DNA from: Bacillota bacterium
Lineage (GTDB): Bacteria; Bacillota; Clostridia; Lachnospirales; Cellulosilyticaceae
Direction of reading: 5' to 3'
DNA: 5,180 nucleotides
NCBI GenBank assembly: GCA_023393125.1
Contig: JAEWMQ010000052.1
Location: 1 to 5,180, forward strand
Positions 1 through 5,180 of this stretch are shown here, in pieces (within the stretch, counting starts at the first letter, position 1; the number at the start of each line of letters is the position of its first letter). The notes beneath the pieces were generated by a model. That model made no database searches. It saw nothing but the letters and a program-made list of their open reading frames with translations, and was not told the DNA's origin. The position numbers were made by a program, and so were the translations under genes.

Positions 1-837
1 GCAGGTAAAGATTTTGACGAATCTCTAGTTGAGTTAGCAGAGGACTGGTACATTATTAAAAAAGGAGAGTTAAAGCCTGAGGATTATGATAAACAACTAA
101 CCCGAGGAAATATGGTCTTATGGGCAATCCGAGCATATATGATTAGCGAGGGAGTGGAGTATCTTAATGAAATCTACAACCTTAAGAATCTTATTCCAGA
201 CTATTCAAAGATACCGAAAGAGTGTAGACAAGAAGTAATATGGGCGTATTCAGAAGGTTTCTTTACAGGCAATTCCGATTACAAGTTTGATTATTCAGCC
301 AAAGTAACAAGGGGTGCAGCAGTACAAATGATATATAGAATAATCACCCCTTCTGCCCGTAAGAATATGAAAAAGGTAGAAATTCCAACAGACCAGCAGG
401 CAGCACAAAAGGGTAAAGCAGTAACCTTAAAATGGAATGACCCGGATAGACCTTTAGCAAAAGCAGGAGATACTTTTGTAACAAAGAGTGGCAAGAAAGT
501 AAAATTAACATCCATAGAGTATGATATAATTGTAGTAGGCTACGGTCAAAAATTAGACCTTTATTCTGGTATGAATACAAAGACAGGTACAAAACAAGTA
601 CTTAAAGAAGGCGATTTAGGCGTTATTTGGTATGGTAATTCAACATTCTCAGGTCAACCTTATACCATAGCTGCTAATGGTGAAGGTCATTTCCGTTCTG
701 AGTGGCGAACCATAGTGTCTTATGAAAAATCATTAGCAAAGAAAGTAAAGAATCCAAAAGATGGACAAATAGTAGGTTATTGGACTCAATATAGTTCCAA
801 AGTAAAAATGTGGACTTGGATTGGCCCAGTATACTAA
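1..837 (+). CDS. SLH-domain (S-layer homology) surface protein, 3' part
   Basis: The reading frame is open from the left edge, so this is the C-terminal 278 residues of a longer protein. The ATG at 112 lies inside an SLH repeat and is not the true start. Residues about 10-50 match the second half of an SLH repeat (acidic/aromatic helix, 'LKPEDYDKQLTRG'). Residues about 64-116 form a further complete repeat ('IPDYSKIP', 'AYSEGFFTG', 'VTRGAAVQMIYR'). SLH repeats are known to bind pyruvylated secondary cell-wall polymer, which would place this protein on the outside of a Gram-positive wall. Residues about 137-278 are a Lys/Tyr/Trp/Gly-rich, probably beta-rich module ending 'WTWIGPVY', with a striking 'GHFRSEW' segment. 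I do not recognise this module, and no catalytic function can be assigned. The signal peptide would lie upstream of the window. The SLH call is firm; the rest is unassigned. Confidence 0.87.
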   Translation, partial: AGKDFDESLVELAEDWYIIKKGELKPEDYDKQLTRGNMVLWAIRAYMISEGVEYLNEIYNLKNLIPDYSKIPKECRQEVIWAYSEGFFTGNSDYKFDYSAKVTRGAAVQMIYRIITPSARKNMKKVEIPTDQQAAQKGKAVTLKWNDPDRPLAKAGDTFVTKSGKKVKLTSIEYDIIVVGYGQKLDLYSGMNTKTGTKQVLKEGDLGVIWYGNSTFSGQPYTIAANGEGHFRSEWRTIVSYEKSLAKKVKNPKDGQIVGYWTQYSSKVKMWTWIGPVY

Positions 838-854
838 AATAAAATCAATAACAA

Positions 855-882
855 AAGGACTACTTCAACCGGGGTAGTCCTT
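855..882 (+). terminator. Weak hairpin terminator after the SLH-protein gene
   Basis: Perfect 9-bp arms AAGGACTAC (855-863) and GTAGTCCTT (874-882) can be extended in RNA by U-G, U-G and C-G pairs down to an AACC loop. The hairpin starts 17 nt after the stop codon, the expected place for a terminator. The tract after it (TTATAAGTAA) is only partly U-rich, so termination may be weak or shared with the larger hairpin at 932-972. Confidence 0.6.
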
Positions 883-894
883 ATAAGTAAAGTG

Positions 895-921
895 TTGACT
901 GTAGTTGGGAATATTTATAAA
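895..921 (+). promoter_or_regulatory. Possible weak sigma-A-type promoter before the long hairpin
   Basis: TTGACT (895-900) and TATAAA (916-921) each match five of six consensus positions, but the spacer is only 15 nt, shorter than the usual 16-18. If used, transcription would begin around 928 and enter the hairpin at 932-972 immediately. In AT-rich DNA such pairs arise often by chance, so this is only a candidate. Confidence 0.2.
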
Positions 922-931
922 TGTATTCTTT

Positions 932-972
932 CACACCAGATCACAACGCCTTCGGCGTTATGATCTGGTGTG
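932..972 (+). terminator. Long 12+6 bp hairpin, possible terminator or structured RNA
   Basis: CACACCAGATCA (932-943) pairs perfectly with TGATCTGGTGTG (961-972). After a single C/A mismatch, AACGCC (945-950) pairs with GGCGTT (954-959) around a TTC loop. The stem is more GC-rich than its surroundings. On the plus strand it is followed by TCTTTGCTTT, a moderately U-rich tail consistent with a rho-independent terminator. The minus-strand side lacks a T tract. It may be a second terminator for the SLH-protein transcript, or a dispersed palindromic element. The fold is directly visible; the role is inferred. Confidence 0.55.
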
Positions 973-1105
973 TCTTTGCTTTAATTACTAATTCTGAATA
1001 TATTTTTTTGAGCTGAGCAGGACATAATTATTTCTGGTGACAGTTTGTAGGAGCAAAATAAATCAAATGGCACTAAGAATAAAAAATTAATATATGTATG
1101 GCTTG

Positions 1106-1130
1106 AGACCTTGATTTTTCAAGGTTTTTT
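1106..1130 (+). terminator. Strong rho-independent terminator with no gene in front
   Basis: ACCTTGA (1108-1114), loop TTTT, TCAAGGT (1119-1125), with a run of six T (1125-1130). In RNA the stem can be extended by G1107-U1126 and A1106-U1127 at the cost of the T tract. This is a textbook intrinsic terminator on the plus strand. No intact gene ends just before it. The nearest in-frame stop is the TAA at 1088-1090, closing a frame open for only 20 codons, so it may be the leftover 3' end of a lost gene. Confidence 0.75.
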
Positions 1131-1208
1131 GTGTTTCTAAGAGTGCTGGTCAGAAAGGTTGAGATTGTAGGGTTTCTGGAATAAATATAAAAACGTGCAA
1201 ATATTTAT

Positions 1209-1228
1209 CATTTCGATAGGTCGAAATG
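1209..1228. repeat. 8-bp inverted repeat CATTTCGA-4-TCGAAATG
   Basis: CATTTCGA (1209-1216) and TCGAAATG (1221-1228) are exact reverse complements separated by TAGG. No T tract follows, so a protein-binding or recombination site is as likely as an RNA hairpin. The left arm with its next two bases (CATTTCGATA) recurs in the same orientation at 1466-1475. Confidence 0.55.
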
Positions 1229-1257
1229 GATGGATTTGGGGATTTTATTATATGTCC

Positions 1258-1283
1258 CTTGAGCGTTATAACATATGCTCAAG
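1258..1283. repeat. 7-bp inverted repeat CTTGAGC/GCTCAAG
   Basis: CTTGAGC (1258-1264) and GCTCAAG (1277-1283) are exact reverse complements around a 12-nt loop that itself contains the palindrome GTTATAAC. TTTTATAAAA follows on the plus strand, so a weak terminator is possible. A further partial copy, TGCTCA, lies at 1296-1301 in the same orientation as the right arm. Confidence 0.45.
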
Positions 1284-1475
1284 TTTTATAAAATGTGCTC
1301 AGAAACCATTTTACTAATTCTTACAGTTATGAGTGACGGTTAATTCTGAAATGATAGTCGGTTTAGAACCCAATTTTAAATCATAAGAGAAAAATCCCTA
1401 ATTGACAACCCCATATATTGGGCTTAAAACAAAGTGGTAAATATGCCCACTTACACAGTTGTACCCATTTCGATA

Positions 1476-1522
1476 CAGATATATCCAAATGCTTACAGAT
1501 ATGTAATACCAGATATTTACAT
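1476..1522. repeat. Three CAGATAT direct repeats plus ATGTAA/TTACAT inverted repeat
   Basis: CAGATAT occurs at 1476-1482, 1496-1502 and 1510-1516, that is at start-to-start distances of 20 and 14 bp. The inverted repeat ATGTAA (1501-1506) / TTACAT (1517-1522) overlaps the third copy. The cluster lies about 130-175 bp upstream of the small ORF at 1652 and could be regulator-binding DNA. Such short repeats are also plausible by chance in AT-rich sequence. Confidence 0.3.
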
Positions 1523-1635
1523 AATTACTGGAAGCCTTGAAAACACTGAATAATATTTTTTTGTAAAAACACATAAATGGCAAAAAGCCAACTATTTGTG
1601 AGACAGTTACTTTAATTAAGGTGTAGCAAAATTAA

Positions 1636-1644
1636 AAAGGAGGT
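1636..1644 (+). promoter_or_regulatory. Strong Shine-Dalgarno that fixes a TTG start
   Basis: AAAGGAGGT is nearly fully complementary to the 16S rRNA 3' end and sits 7 nt before the TTG at 1652. The same frame has a TAG inside the site (1643-1645), so translation cannot start further upstream. No ATG offers a better fit nearby. Confidence 0.65.
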
Positions 1645-1651
1645 AGTAAAA

Positions 1652-1828
1652 TTGATAAAGATTTACAAATCGGAATTGGGAAATACAACCAATTACACTG
1701 TAACTGTGCGGACGCTTTTGTCAGCAAAACAACTTTATGAGTTACAGCGTTTGGGTATAACAGAACTTCATAAATTTCACAAACTATCAAAAAACCCAGT
1801 ACACTTTCTATACTGGGTTTTACAATAA
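1652..1828 (+). CDS. Small hypothetical protein (58 aa), TTG start, possibly truncated
   Basis: A 58-codon frame starts at TTG behind an excellent ribosome binding site and ends at TAA (1826-1828). The peptide begins MIKIYKSELGNTTNYTV and contains 'LLSAKQLYELQRLGIT'. This loosely recalls the short helical 'L..L..LGIT..EF' pattern of SHOCT-like small proteins, but the resemblance is too weak to name it. The last dozen codons are encoded by the hairpin terminator of the convergent restriction operon, and the stop lies 4 nt from the hsdM-S stop. That suggests the natural 3' end was lost when the operon arrived, leaving a remnant that reads through to the first stop. No membrane segment or signal peptide is visible. 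The translation start is well supported; function and integrity are unknown. Confidence 0.45.
   Translation: MIKIYKSELGNTTNYTVTVRTLLSAKQLYELQRLGITELHKFHKLSKNPVHFLYWVLQ
1785..1821 (-). terminator. Terminator of the hsdR-hsdMS operon
   Basis: Perfect 11-bp arms AAAACCCAGTA (1791-1801) and TACTGGGTTTT (1811-1821) enclose a 9-nt loop. Read on the minus strand, the hairpin begins 12 nt after the hsdM-S stop and is followed by a run of six T, giving a strong intrinsic terminator. On the plus strand only four T follow, so it may act weakly in both directions. It overlaps the end of the small plus-strand ORF. Confidence 0.85.
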
Positions 1829-1832
1829 CATT

Positions 1833-4124
1833 TTATTCTTCAAATAAAGGTATAAGATACTCTAATTTCTCTATTATCCTTACTTGTTCCTCCATAGGGG
1901 GTAGTGGTAATAAAAAGTTTCTTAGCATGTCTTGAGTTATCTGGTTTATAGTCATTGTTCCTGCATCACCTAATAATGCATTACGAAAATATGGTGAATT
2001 AATTACATAAAAAATATATTTATTGCATTCACTTCTGAAAAGAGCCATGAATGCTCCAAAACTCATTCCATCCCGATCTATAATAGCAGATTTTCCGACC
2101 AGTTTCTTGCTTCCATTTCTGGCGCAAATAAGCAAATCACCTGCTTGGCACATTTTATTATCTGATATATTCATGTTAACCATTACTATATCATTATAAT
2201 CCATTTTACCTTTTTGTATATTACTAGACCTTAATACTATGGTTCCATCTTTAGTTATGTCACTTGGTTTATATGTCAATCCAATATTAGTGTAACCGAC
2301 ATCTCCTAATCTGACCCACTTCCAGTTATCTGGAATATCAAATGGTAAATCCTCATCTGTTATAGGTTTTAATTTATCTTCTTTCTTCATCTTTTTTTCT
2401 TTAATTTTTAATGCTTTCTCAGCTCTTACTCTTTCAAGAAATTTTTCAACAGGTTCATCTGTTACCAATTGCTCAGTTAATTTCCCTTGTATTGCTTCCT
2501 GTATAATAGAGTTTTTCATCTCGTCTGGAAATTTTCTTTCCAATTCAGACATTTTTTGACACAGAGTATTAATATTTAATGTTTTTTCATTATTAACACC
2601 CTTAAAAAATGAATGCATATTTGTGATTGCTTTTGACAGTTTTTCTTCAATCTTTTTCTTCTGTATATTATAGTTATTAATTACTTCTTCTGGAGATAGT
2701 ATTATTTCCTCCTTAATAGGGTAACCACATAAATTTAGATTATAGCCATTCTCAATAACCTCTGATACTAAATATTTTTTTGCTTTCCATGTATCCGCTA
2801 TAGCCCCATCCTCTTTTTCGTCCTTGATCTCAACTCGATTATTCCACCAATCATCAACCGGTTTGAAGTCTTCTCTCAACATCGGTTTTGACTTGTTAAA
2901 GCGTTTTTGGCGTTCTGGCATGTCTAGTCGGTAGAACCATATGTCTTTTGTAGGACCAGTTTTATCAAAAAATAATAAATTTGTATTAATGTTAGTATAA
3001 GGAGCAAAAACTGTTTCTGGAAGTCTAATTACTGTATGTAAATTAAAATCAGATAATAATTTTTTCTTTAAATTTGTCTTTGCTTCATCGTCATTAGATA
3101 AAAATCCATCTGGTAATACCAATCCACATCGCCCATCATCCTCTAAACTAAATAGAATTTTAGCAATAAATAGATCTGCCGATTCACTACTTCTTAAGTC
3201 GGATGGAAAATTAGTCAGATCTATTGGATCAACATTCCCACCAAAAGGAGGATTCATCAAAATTACCTTAAATTTATCTTCTGATTTTATTTCCATTACA
3301 TTTTCTTTTAACCCATCATCATGTACAATGTCTGGATTATTAACATCATGAAGCAAAAGATTTGTAACACATAACATGTAAGGCAGCGGTTTCCATTCTA
3401 TACCATGTAATGATGCCTGAACCGTTACGCTATCTTCTACAGTTTTCACCTGAGATTGTATATGTTTCAATGCCTCTACTAAGAATCCCCCCGTACCACA
3501 TGCAAAATCAGCTATTCGTTCGCCTATTTTGGGGTTTACTTTTTCTGTGACGAAAGATGTTAACGCACGAGGGGTATAAAATTCACCTGCTTTACCTGCA
3601 GCCTGAAGATCCTTTAATATCATTTCATAAATTTCATTAAATGCATACCTTACCTCAGTATCATCAAAAGATATATCTACAAATTCATTAATTACTTTTC
3701 TAAGTTGAACCCCATTTTTCATATAGTTTGTTGAATCTTCCATAAACTTTCTCACTATGAAAGCTTTTGGATCCTCACTGTTAAATAGTAATACATCTTC
3801 ATTGTTTTCATCTTTAATAGTTTCACCCTGTAATACAGGAAATAGTTTATTATTCACAAAATTAATTAAAGTATCTCCTGTGAGCTGGGCTTTCTTGTCA
3901 ACTTTCCCATCTTCTCCAATACATGAAGCCCAATCTCTCCATCTATATCCCACTGGAATTATAGGAGTATAGTTACCCTCTAATTCCCACTCTTCCTCTT
4001 TATAATCAAATATTTTTAAAAATAAGATCCATACAATTTGAGACAGACGTTGAGCATCTCCATCTACACCACTATCGCCCCTCATAATATCTTTTAACTT
4101 TTTAATCAATGTACTAATACTCAT
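1833..4124 (-). CDS. hsdM: Type I R-M methyltransferase HsdM fused to a single-TRD HsdS
   Basis: This 763-residue protein would methylate adenine (N6) at the system's recognition sequence using S-adenosylmethionine, and also carries DNA specificity. Residues 1 to about 150 look like the HsdM N-terminal helical domain. Residues about 160-470 are the N6-adenine methyltransferase fold, with 'EFYTPR' (181-186), the AdoMet-binding motif 'DFACGTGG' (206-213) and the catalytic 'NPPF' (291-294). HsdM proteins normally end near residue 500. Here the chain continues with a helical linker and a typical HsdS opening ('ELERKFPDEMKNSIIQEAIQGKL', split here as ELERKFPDEM at 527-536 and KNSIIQEAIQGKL at 537-549). 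One target recognition domain follows (about 597-740: 'IPDNWKWVRLGDV', 'GDLLICARNGSKKLVGKSA') and then the closing 'LPPMEEQVRIIEKLEYLIPLFEE' helix. There is only one TRD where a usual HsdS has two, and no separate hsdS is visible. All catalytic motifs look intact. The start is the ATG after a GAGGTGA site within the hsdR end. An unfused HsdS start at internal Met525 is unlikely because no ribosome site precedes it. Confidence 0.94.
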   Translation of the reverse strand: MSISTLIKKLKDIMRGDSGVDGDAQRLSQIVWILFLKIFDYKEEEWELEGNYTPIIPVGYRWRDWASCIGEDGKVDKKAQLTGDTLINFVNNKLFPVLQGETIKDENNEDVLLFNSEDPKAFIVRKFMEDSTNYMKNGVQLRKVINEFVDISFDDTEVRYAFNEIYEMILKDLQAAGKAGEFYTPRALTSFVTEKVNPKIGERIADFACGTGGFLVEALKHIQSQVKTVEDSVTVQASLHGIEWKPLPYMLCVTNLLLHDVNNPDIVHDDGLKENVMEIKSEDKFKVILMNPPFGGNVDPIDLTNFPSDLRSSESADLFIAKILFSLEDDGRCGLVLPDGFLSNDDEAKTNLKKKLLSDFNLHTVIRLPETVFAPYTNINTNLLFFDKTGPTKDIWFYRLDMPERQKRFNKSKPMLREDFKPVDDWWNNRVEIKDEKEDGAIADTWKAKKYLVSEVIENGYNLNLCGYPIKEEIILSPEEVINNYNIQKKKIEEKLSKAITNMHSFFKGVNNEKTLNINTLCQKMSELERKFPDEMKNSIIQEAIQGKLTEQLVTDEPVEKFLERVRAEKALKIKEKKMKKEDKLKPITDEDLPFDIPDNWKWVRLGDVGYTNIGLTYKPSDITKDGTIVLRSSNIQKGKMDYNDIVMVNMNISDNKMCQAGDLLICARNGSKKLVGKSAIIDRDGMSFGAFMALFRSECNKYIFYVINSPYFRNALLGDAGTMTINQITQDMLRNFLLPLPPMEEQVRIIEKLEYLIPLFEE

Positions 4125-4128
4125 CTCT

Positions 4129-4135
4129 TCACCTC
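4129..4135 (-). promoter_or_regulatory. Ribosome binding site of hsdM-S, inside the hsdR 3' end
   Basis: Read on the minus strand, GAGGTGA sits 4 nt before the ATG at 4124. Its final TGA is the hsdR stop codon. Termination on hsdR therefore places ribosomes on the next start, implying translational coupling of the restriction and modification subunits. Confidence 0.75.
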
Positions 4136-5180
4136 AAAAATAATATAATTTCTATTTCTTGAATAATTTCTAAATATTTCTCCTTGTTTCCAAACTGCTT
4201 TATCGCTGATTTTATATTCCATCCTTTCTCAGTAAATAACGGTAATGAAAATATTGTAATATTTTTAAGGTCAGAAAAATCAGCCGTTAAATAGTAACCT
4301 AGCAATATCTCCACAATTTCTTGTTGCTTATTAGGTAGCTTAGATATATAATCAGCAACTTCTTTTTTATTTAATCGTTCTATCTTTTTCATAGGAGTGA
4401 TCTCAAATCCAATATTCAATAACATATCAAACTTGTCCACATCAGCTTCATATTTATCAATAATATCATCTTCAAAATCATCGACAAGAAGCAATCCGTT
4501 AAGAAACGCTTTTTTATCCTCAGCCATTTTCCAGCTAGCAATAAATTCTTCTTCCTCTTTATAATAAGATAGAATATTATTCTTAATGCAACTCTCTATA
4601 TTAATCTCTACTTTTTCTCCACTGTTACTACGATATTGTACAATACCATCAGATACTATCTCGACTTCACCAATGCCCCTTACATGTATTGCTTTCTTCT
4701 TGTTGCCATTATGACTACTTCTTTTCCCTCCATACTTTTTACTTGGTTTTATTACCAATTCATCTTCATTTATAATGCTATTTCCAATTGGATCACCGTC
4801 AAAATCAGGATCATCAAATTTAAGATAGTTTTTCCTAAAGTCCAGAATTGTGAAATGAGTTTTACTATGTTTCTCACCATTAATTTCATAATCTTCTTTT
4901 AAGCGTGTACCTCGTCCAATTATTTGTTTAAAGTCAGATAATGAACCTATTGTTTTATCCAGAATAATATTCTCAACAGTTTGTGTATCAACACCAGTAG
5001 ATAAAAGAATACTAGTAACTGCAATAACAGGATATTTACTTGTTGGTGCTAAGAAATTATCCAGTTGTTTCATCCCCTCTTCATCTTCACTCATTATTCT
5101 AACAATATAATTTGGATTCTGTTGGACTAAATCCAAATTCTCGTTTTCTAGTAGTTGAACCATGGCTGCTGCATGAGGCG
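4129..5180 (-). CDS. hsdR: Type I restriction enzyme subunit HsdR (EcoEI type), 3' part
   Basis: HsdR is the ATP-driven DNA translocase and endonuclease subunit of Type I restriction enzymes. The window holds its last ~349 residues. The frame stays open to the right edge ('PHAAAMVQLL'), so the Met at 5163 is internal: it falls in the HsdR helix that usually reads like 'HAEAM'. Counting from that Met, helicase motif V is 'AVTSILLSTGVD' (48-59) and motif VI is 'QIIGRGTRL' (80-88), including the arginines expected to contact ATP. A Lys-rich linker (about 139-160) follows. The remainder resembles the EcoEI-type C-terminal domain that docks on the methyltransferase, with 'DKFDMLLNIGFEITPMKKIER' split as DKFDMLLNIGFE (243-254) and ITPMKKIER (255-263), and 'SLPLFTEKGW' near the end. 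The N-terminal nuclease domain and Walker motifs lie outside the window, so their integrity cannot be judged. It is 4 nt upstream of hsdM-S and clearly in the same operon. Confidence 0.94.
   Translation of the reverse strand, partial: PHAAAMVQLLENENLDLVQQNPNYIVRIMSEDEEGMKQLDNFLAPTSKYPVIAVTSILLSTGVDTQTVENIILDKTIGSLSDFKQIIGRGTRLKEDYEINGEKHSKTHFTILDFRKNYLKFDDPDFDGDPIGNSIINEDELVIKPSKKYGGKRSSHNGNKKKAIHVRGIGEVEIVSDGIVQYRSNSGEKVEINIESCIKNNILSYYKEEEEFIASWKMAEDKKAFLNGLLLVDDFEDDIIDKYEADVDKFDMLLNIGFEITPMKKIERLNKKEVADYISKLPNKQQEIVEILLGYYLTADFSDLKNITIFSLPLFTEKGWNIKSAIKQFGNKEKYLEIIQEIEIILFLR

Larger units (their letters stand above)
838..1651. other. Gene-free AT-rich spacer with hairpins and short repeats
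   Basis: No reading frame here combines a credible length, start and ribosome binding site. The longest is a 61-codon frame on the minus strand (1398-1583), which lacks a Shine-Dalgarno and has a low-complexity aromatic composition. No tRNA-like or rRNA-like sequence was seen. The stretch holds three hairpins (855-882, 932-972, 1108-1130), inverted repeats at 1209-1228 and 1258-1283, three CAGATAT repeats at 1476-1516, and several 10-11-mers that recur within it. No convincing promoter for the ORF at 1652 was found. It resembles an intergenic junction between unrelated loci, or the scar of a past insertion. Confidence 0.7.

Noticed and set aside
112..114. ATG as the start of the SLH-protein gene
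   Set aside because: The same frame is open upstream and encodes recognisable SLH sequence before it; no ribosome site precedes it.
291..592. Two minus-strand frames inside the SLH-protein gene
   Set aside because: They are shadows of a clearly coding plus-strand gene, with no domains or ribosome sites.
1410..1422. CCCA-TATAT-TGGG mini inverted repeat
   Set aside because: The 4-bp arms are too short to distinguish from chance.
1402..1429. TTGACA followed by TTAAAA as a promoter
   Set aside because: The -35 is perfect, but the -10 matches only three of six positions and the site is over 200 bp from the next start.
1476..1522. CRISPR-like repeat array
   Set aside because: The repeats are only 7 bp with irregular short spacing, there are no cas genes, and no longer repeat unit exists.
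1398..1583. 61-codon minus-strand frame in the spacer
   Set aside because: No Shine-Dalgarno before its ATG, an aromatic/Ile-rich composition typical of translated AT-rich noncoding DNA, and it overlaps the repeat cluster.
1578..1590. TGGC-AAAAA-GCCA hairpin
   Set aside because: The 4-bp stem has no T tract or conserved context.
1833..2340. Phase-variable hsdS inversion locus
   Set aside because: Only one TRD is present, with no second hsdS copy, no recombinase and no long inverted repeats in the window.
3757..4902. Plus-strand frames inside hsdM-S and hsdR (3757-3972, 4636-4902)
   Set aside because: They are antisense to well-supported genes, and their composition is that of shadow translation.
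5161..5163. ATG as the start of hsdR
   Set aside because: The frame continues to the window edge with family-like residues ('PHAAAM'), and helicase motifs I-IV must lie upstream, so this Met is internal.

Overview
This AT-rich window looks like a piece of a low-GC Bacillota (Firmicutes) genome, probably a clostridial or Paenibacillus-like organism. The clues are an SLH-domain surface protein typical of Gram-positive S-layer bacteria, strong AAAGGAGGT/GAGGTGA Shine-Dalgarno sites, a TTG start, and hairpin-plus-T-tract terminators. The species cannot be fixed from the sequence.

Left part (1-837, + strand): the 3' portion of a gene for a secreted, wall-anchored SLH-domain protein. It shows the end of one SLH repeat, one further complete SLH repeat, and a C-terminal domain of about 140 residues that I do not recognise. 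It is followed by a weak terminator hairpin at 855-882.

Middle part (838-1651): about 800 bp without a credible gene. It holds a long 12+6 bp hairpin (932-972), an orphan textbook terminator (1108-1130), a cluster of short inverted and direct repeats (1209-1301, 1466-1522), and recurring 10-11-mers. It reads as a junction or scar region between the surface-protein locus and a defence island. A small TTG-start ORF with an excellent ribosome binding site (1652-1828, +) follows. It runs into the terminator of the convergent restriction-modification operon and may be a truncated remnant.

Right part (1833-5180, - strand): a Type I restriction-modification operon read right to left. The 3' part of hsdR (EcoEI-type translocase/restriction subunit; the 5' part lies beyond the window) is followed after 4 nt by a 763-residue HsdM fused to a half-length HsdS carrying a single target recognition domain. 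The operon ends in a T-rich hairpin terminator (1785-1821). No separate hsdS is present in the window. The fused subunit should supply both methylation and half-site DNA recognition, and HsdR should join it to translocate and cleave unmodified DNA. The single-TRD layout predicts two MS protomers reading a symmetric bipartite target. This is the most interesting system in the window, although its component families are all known.
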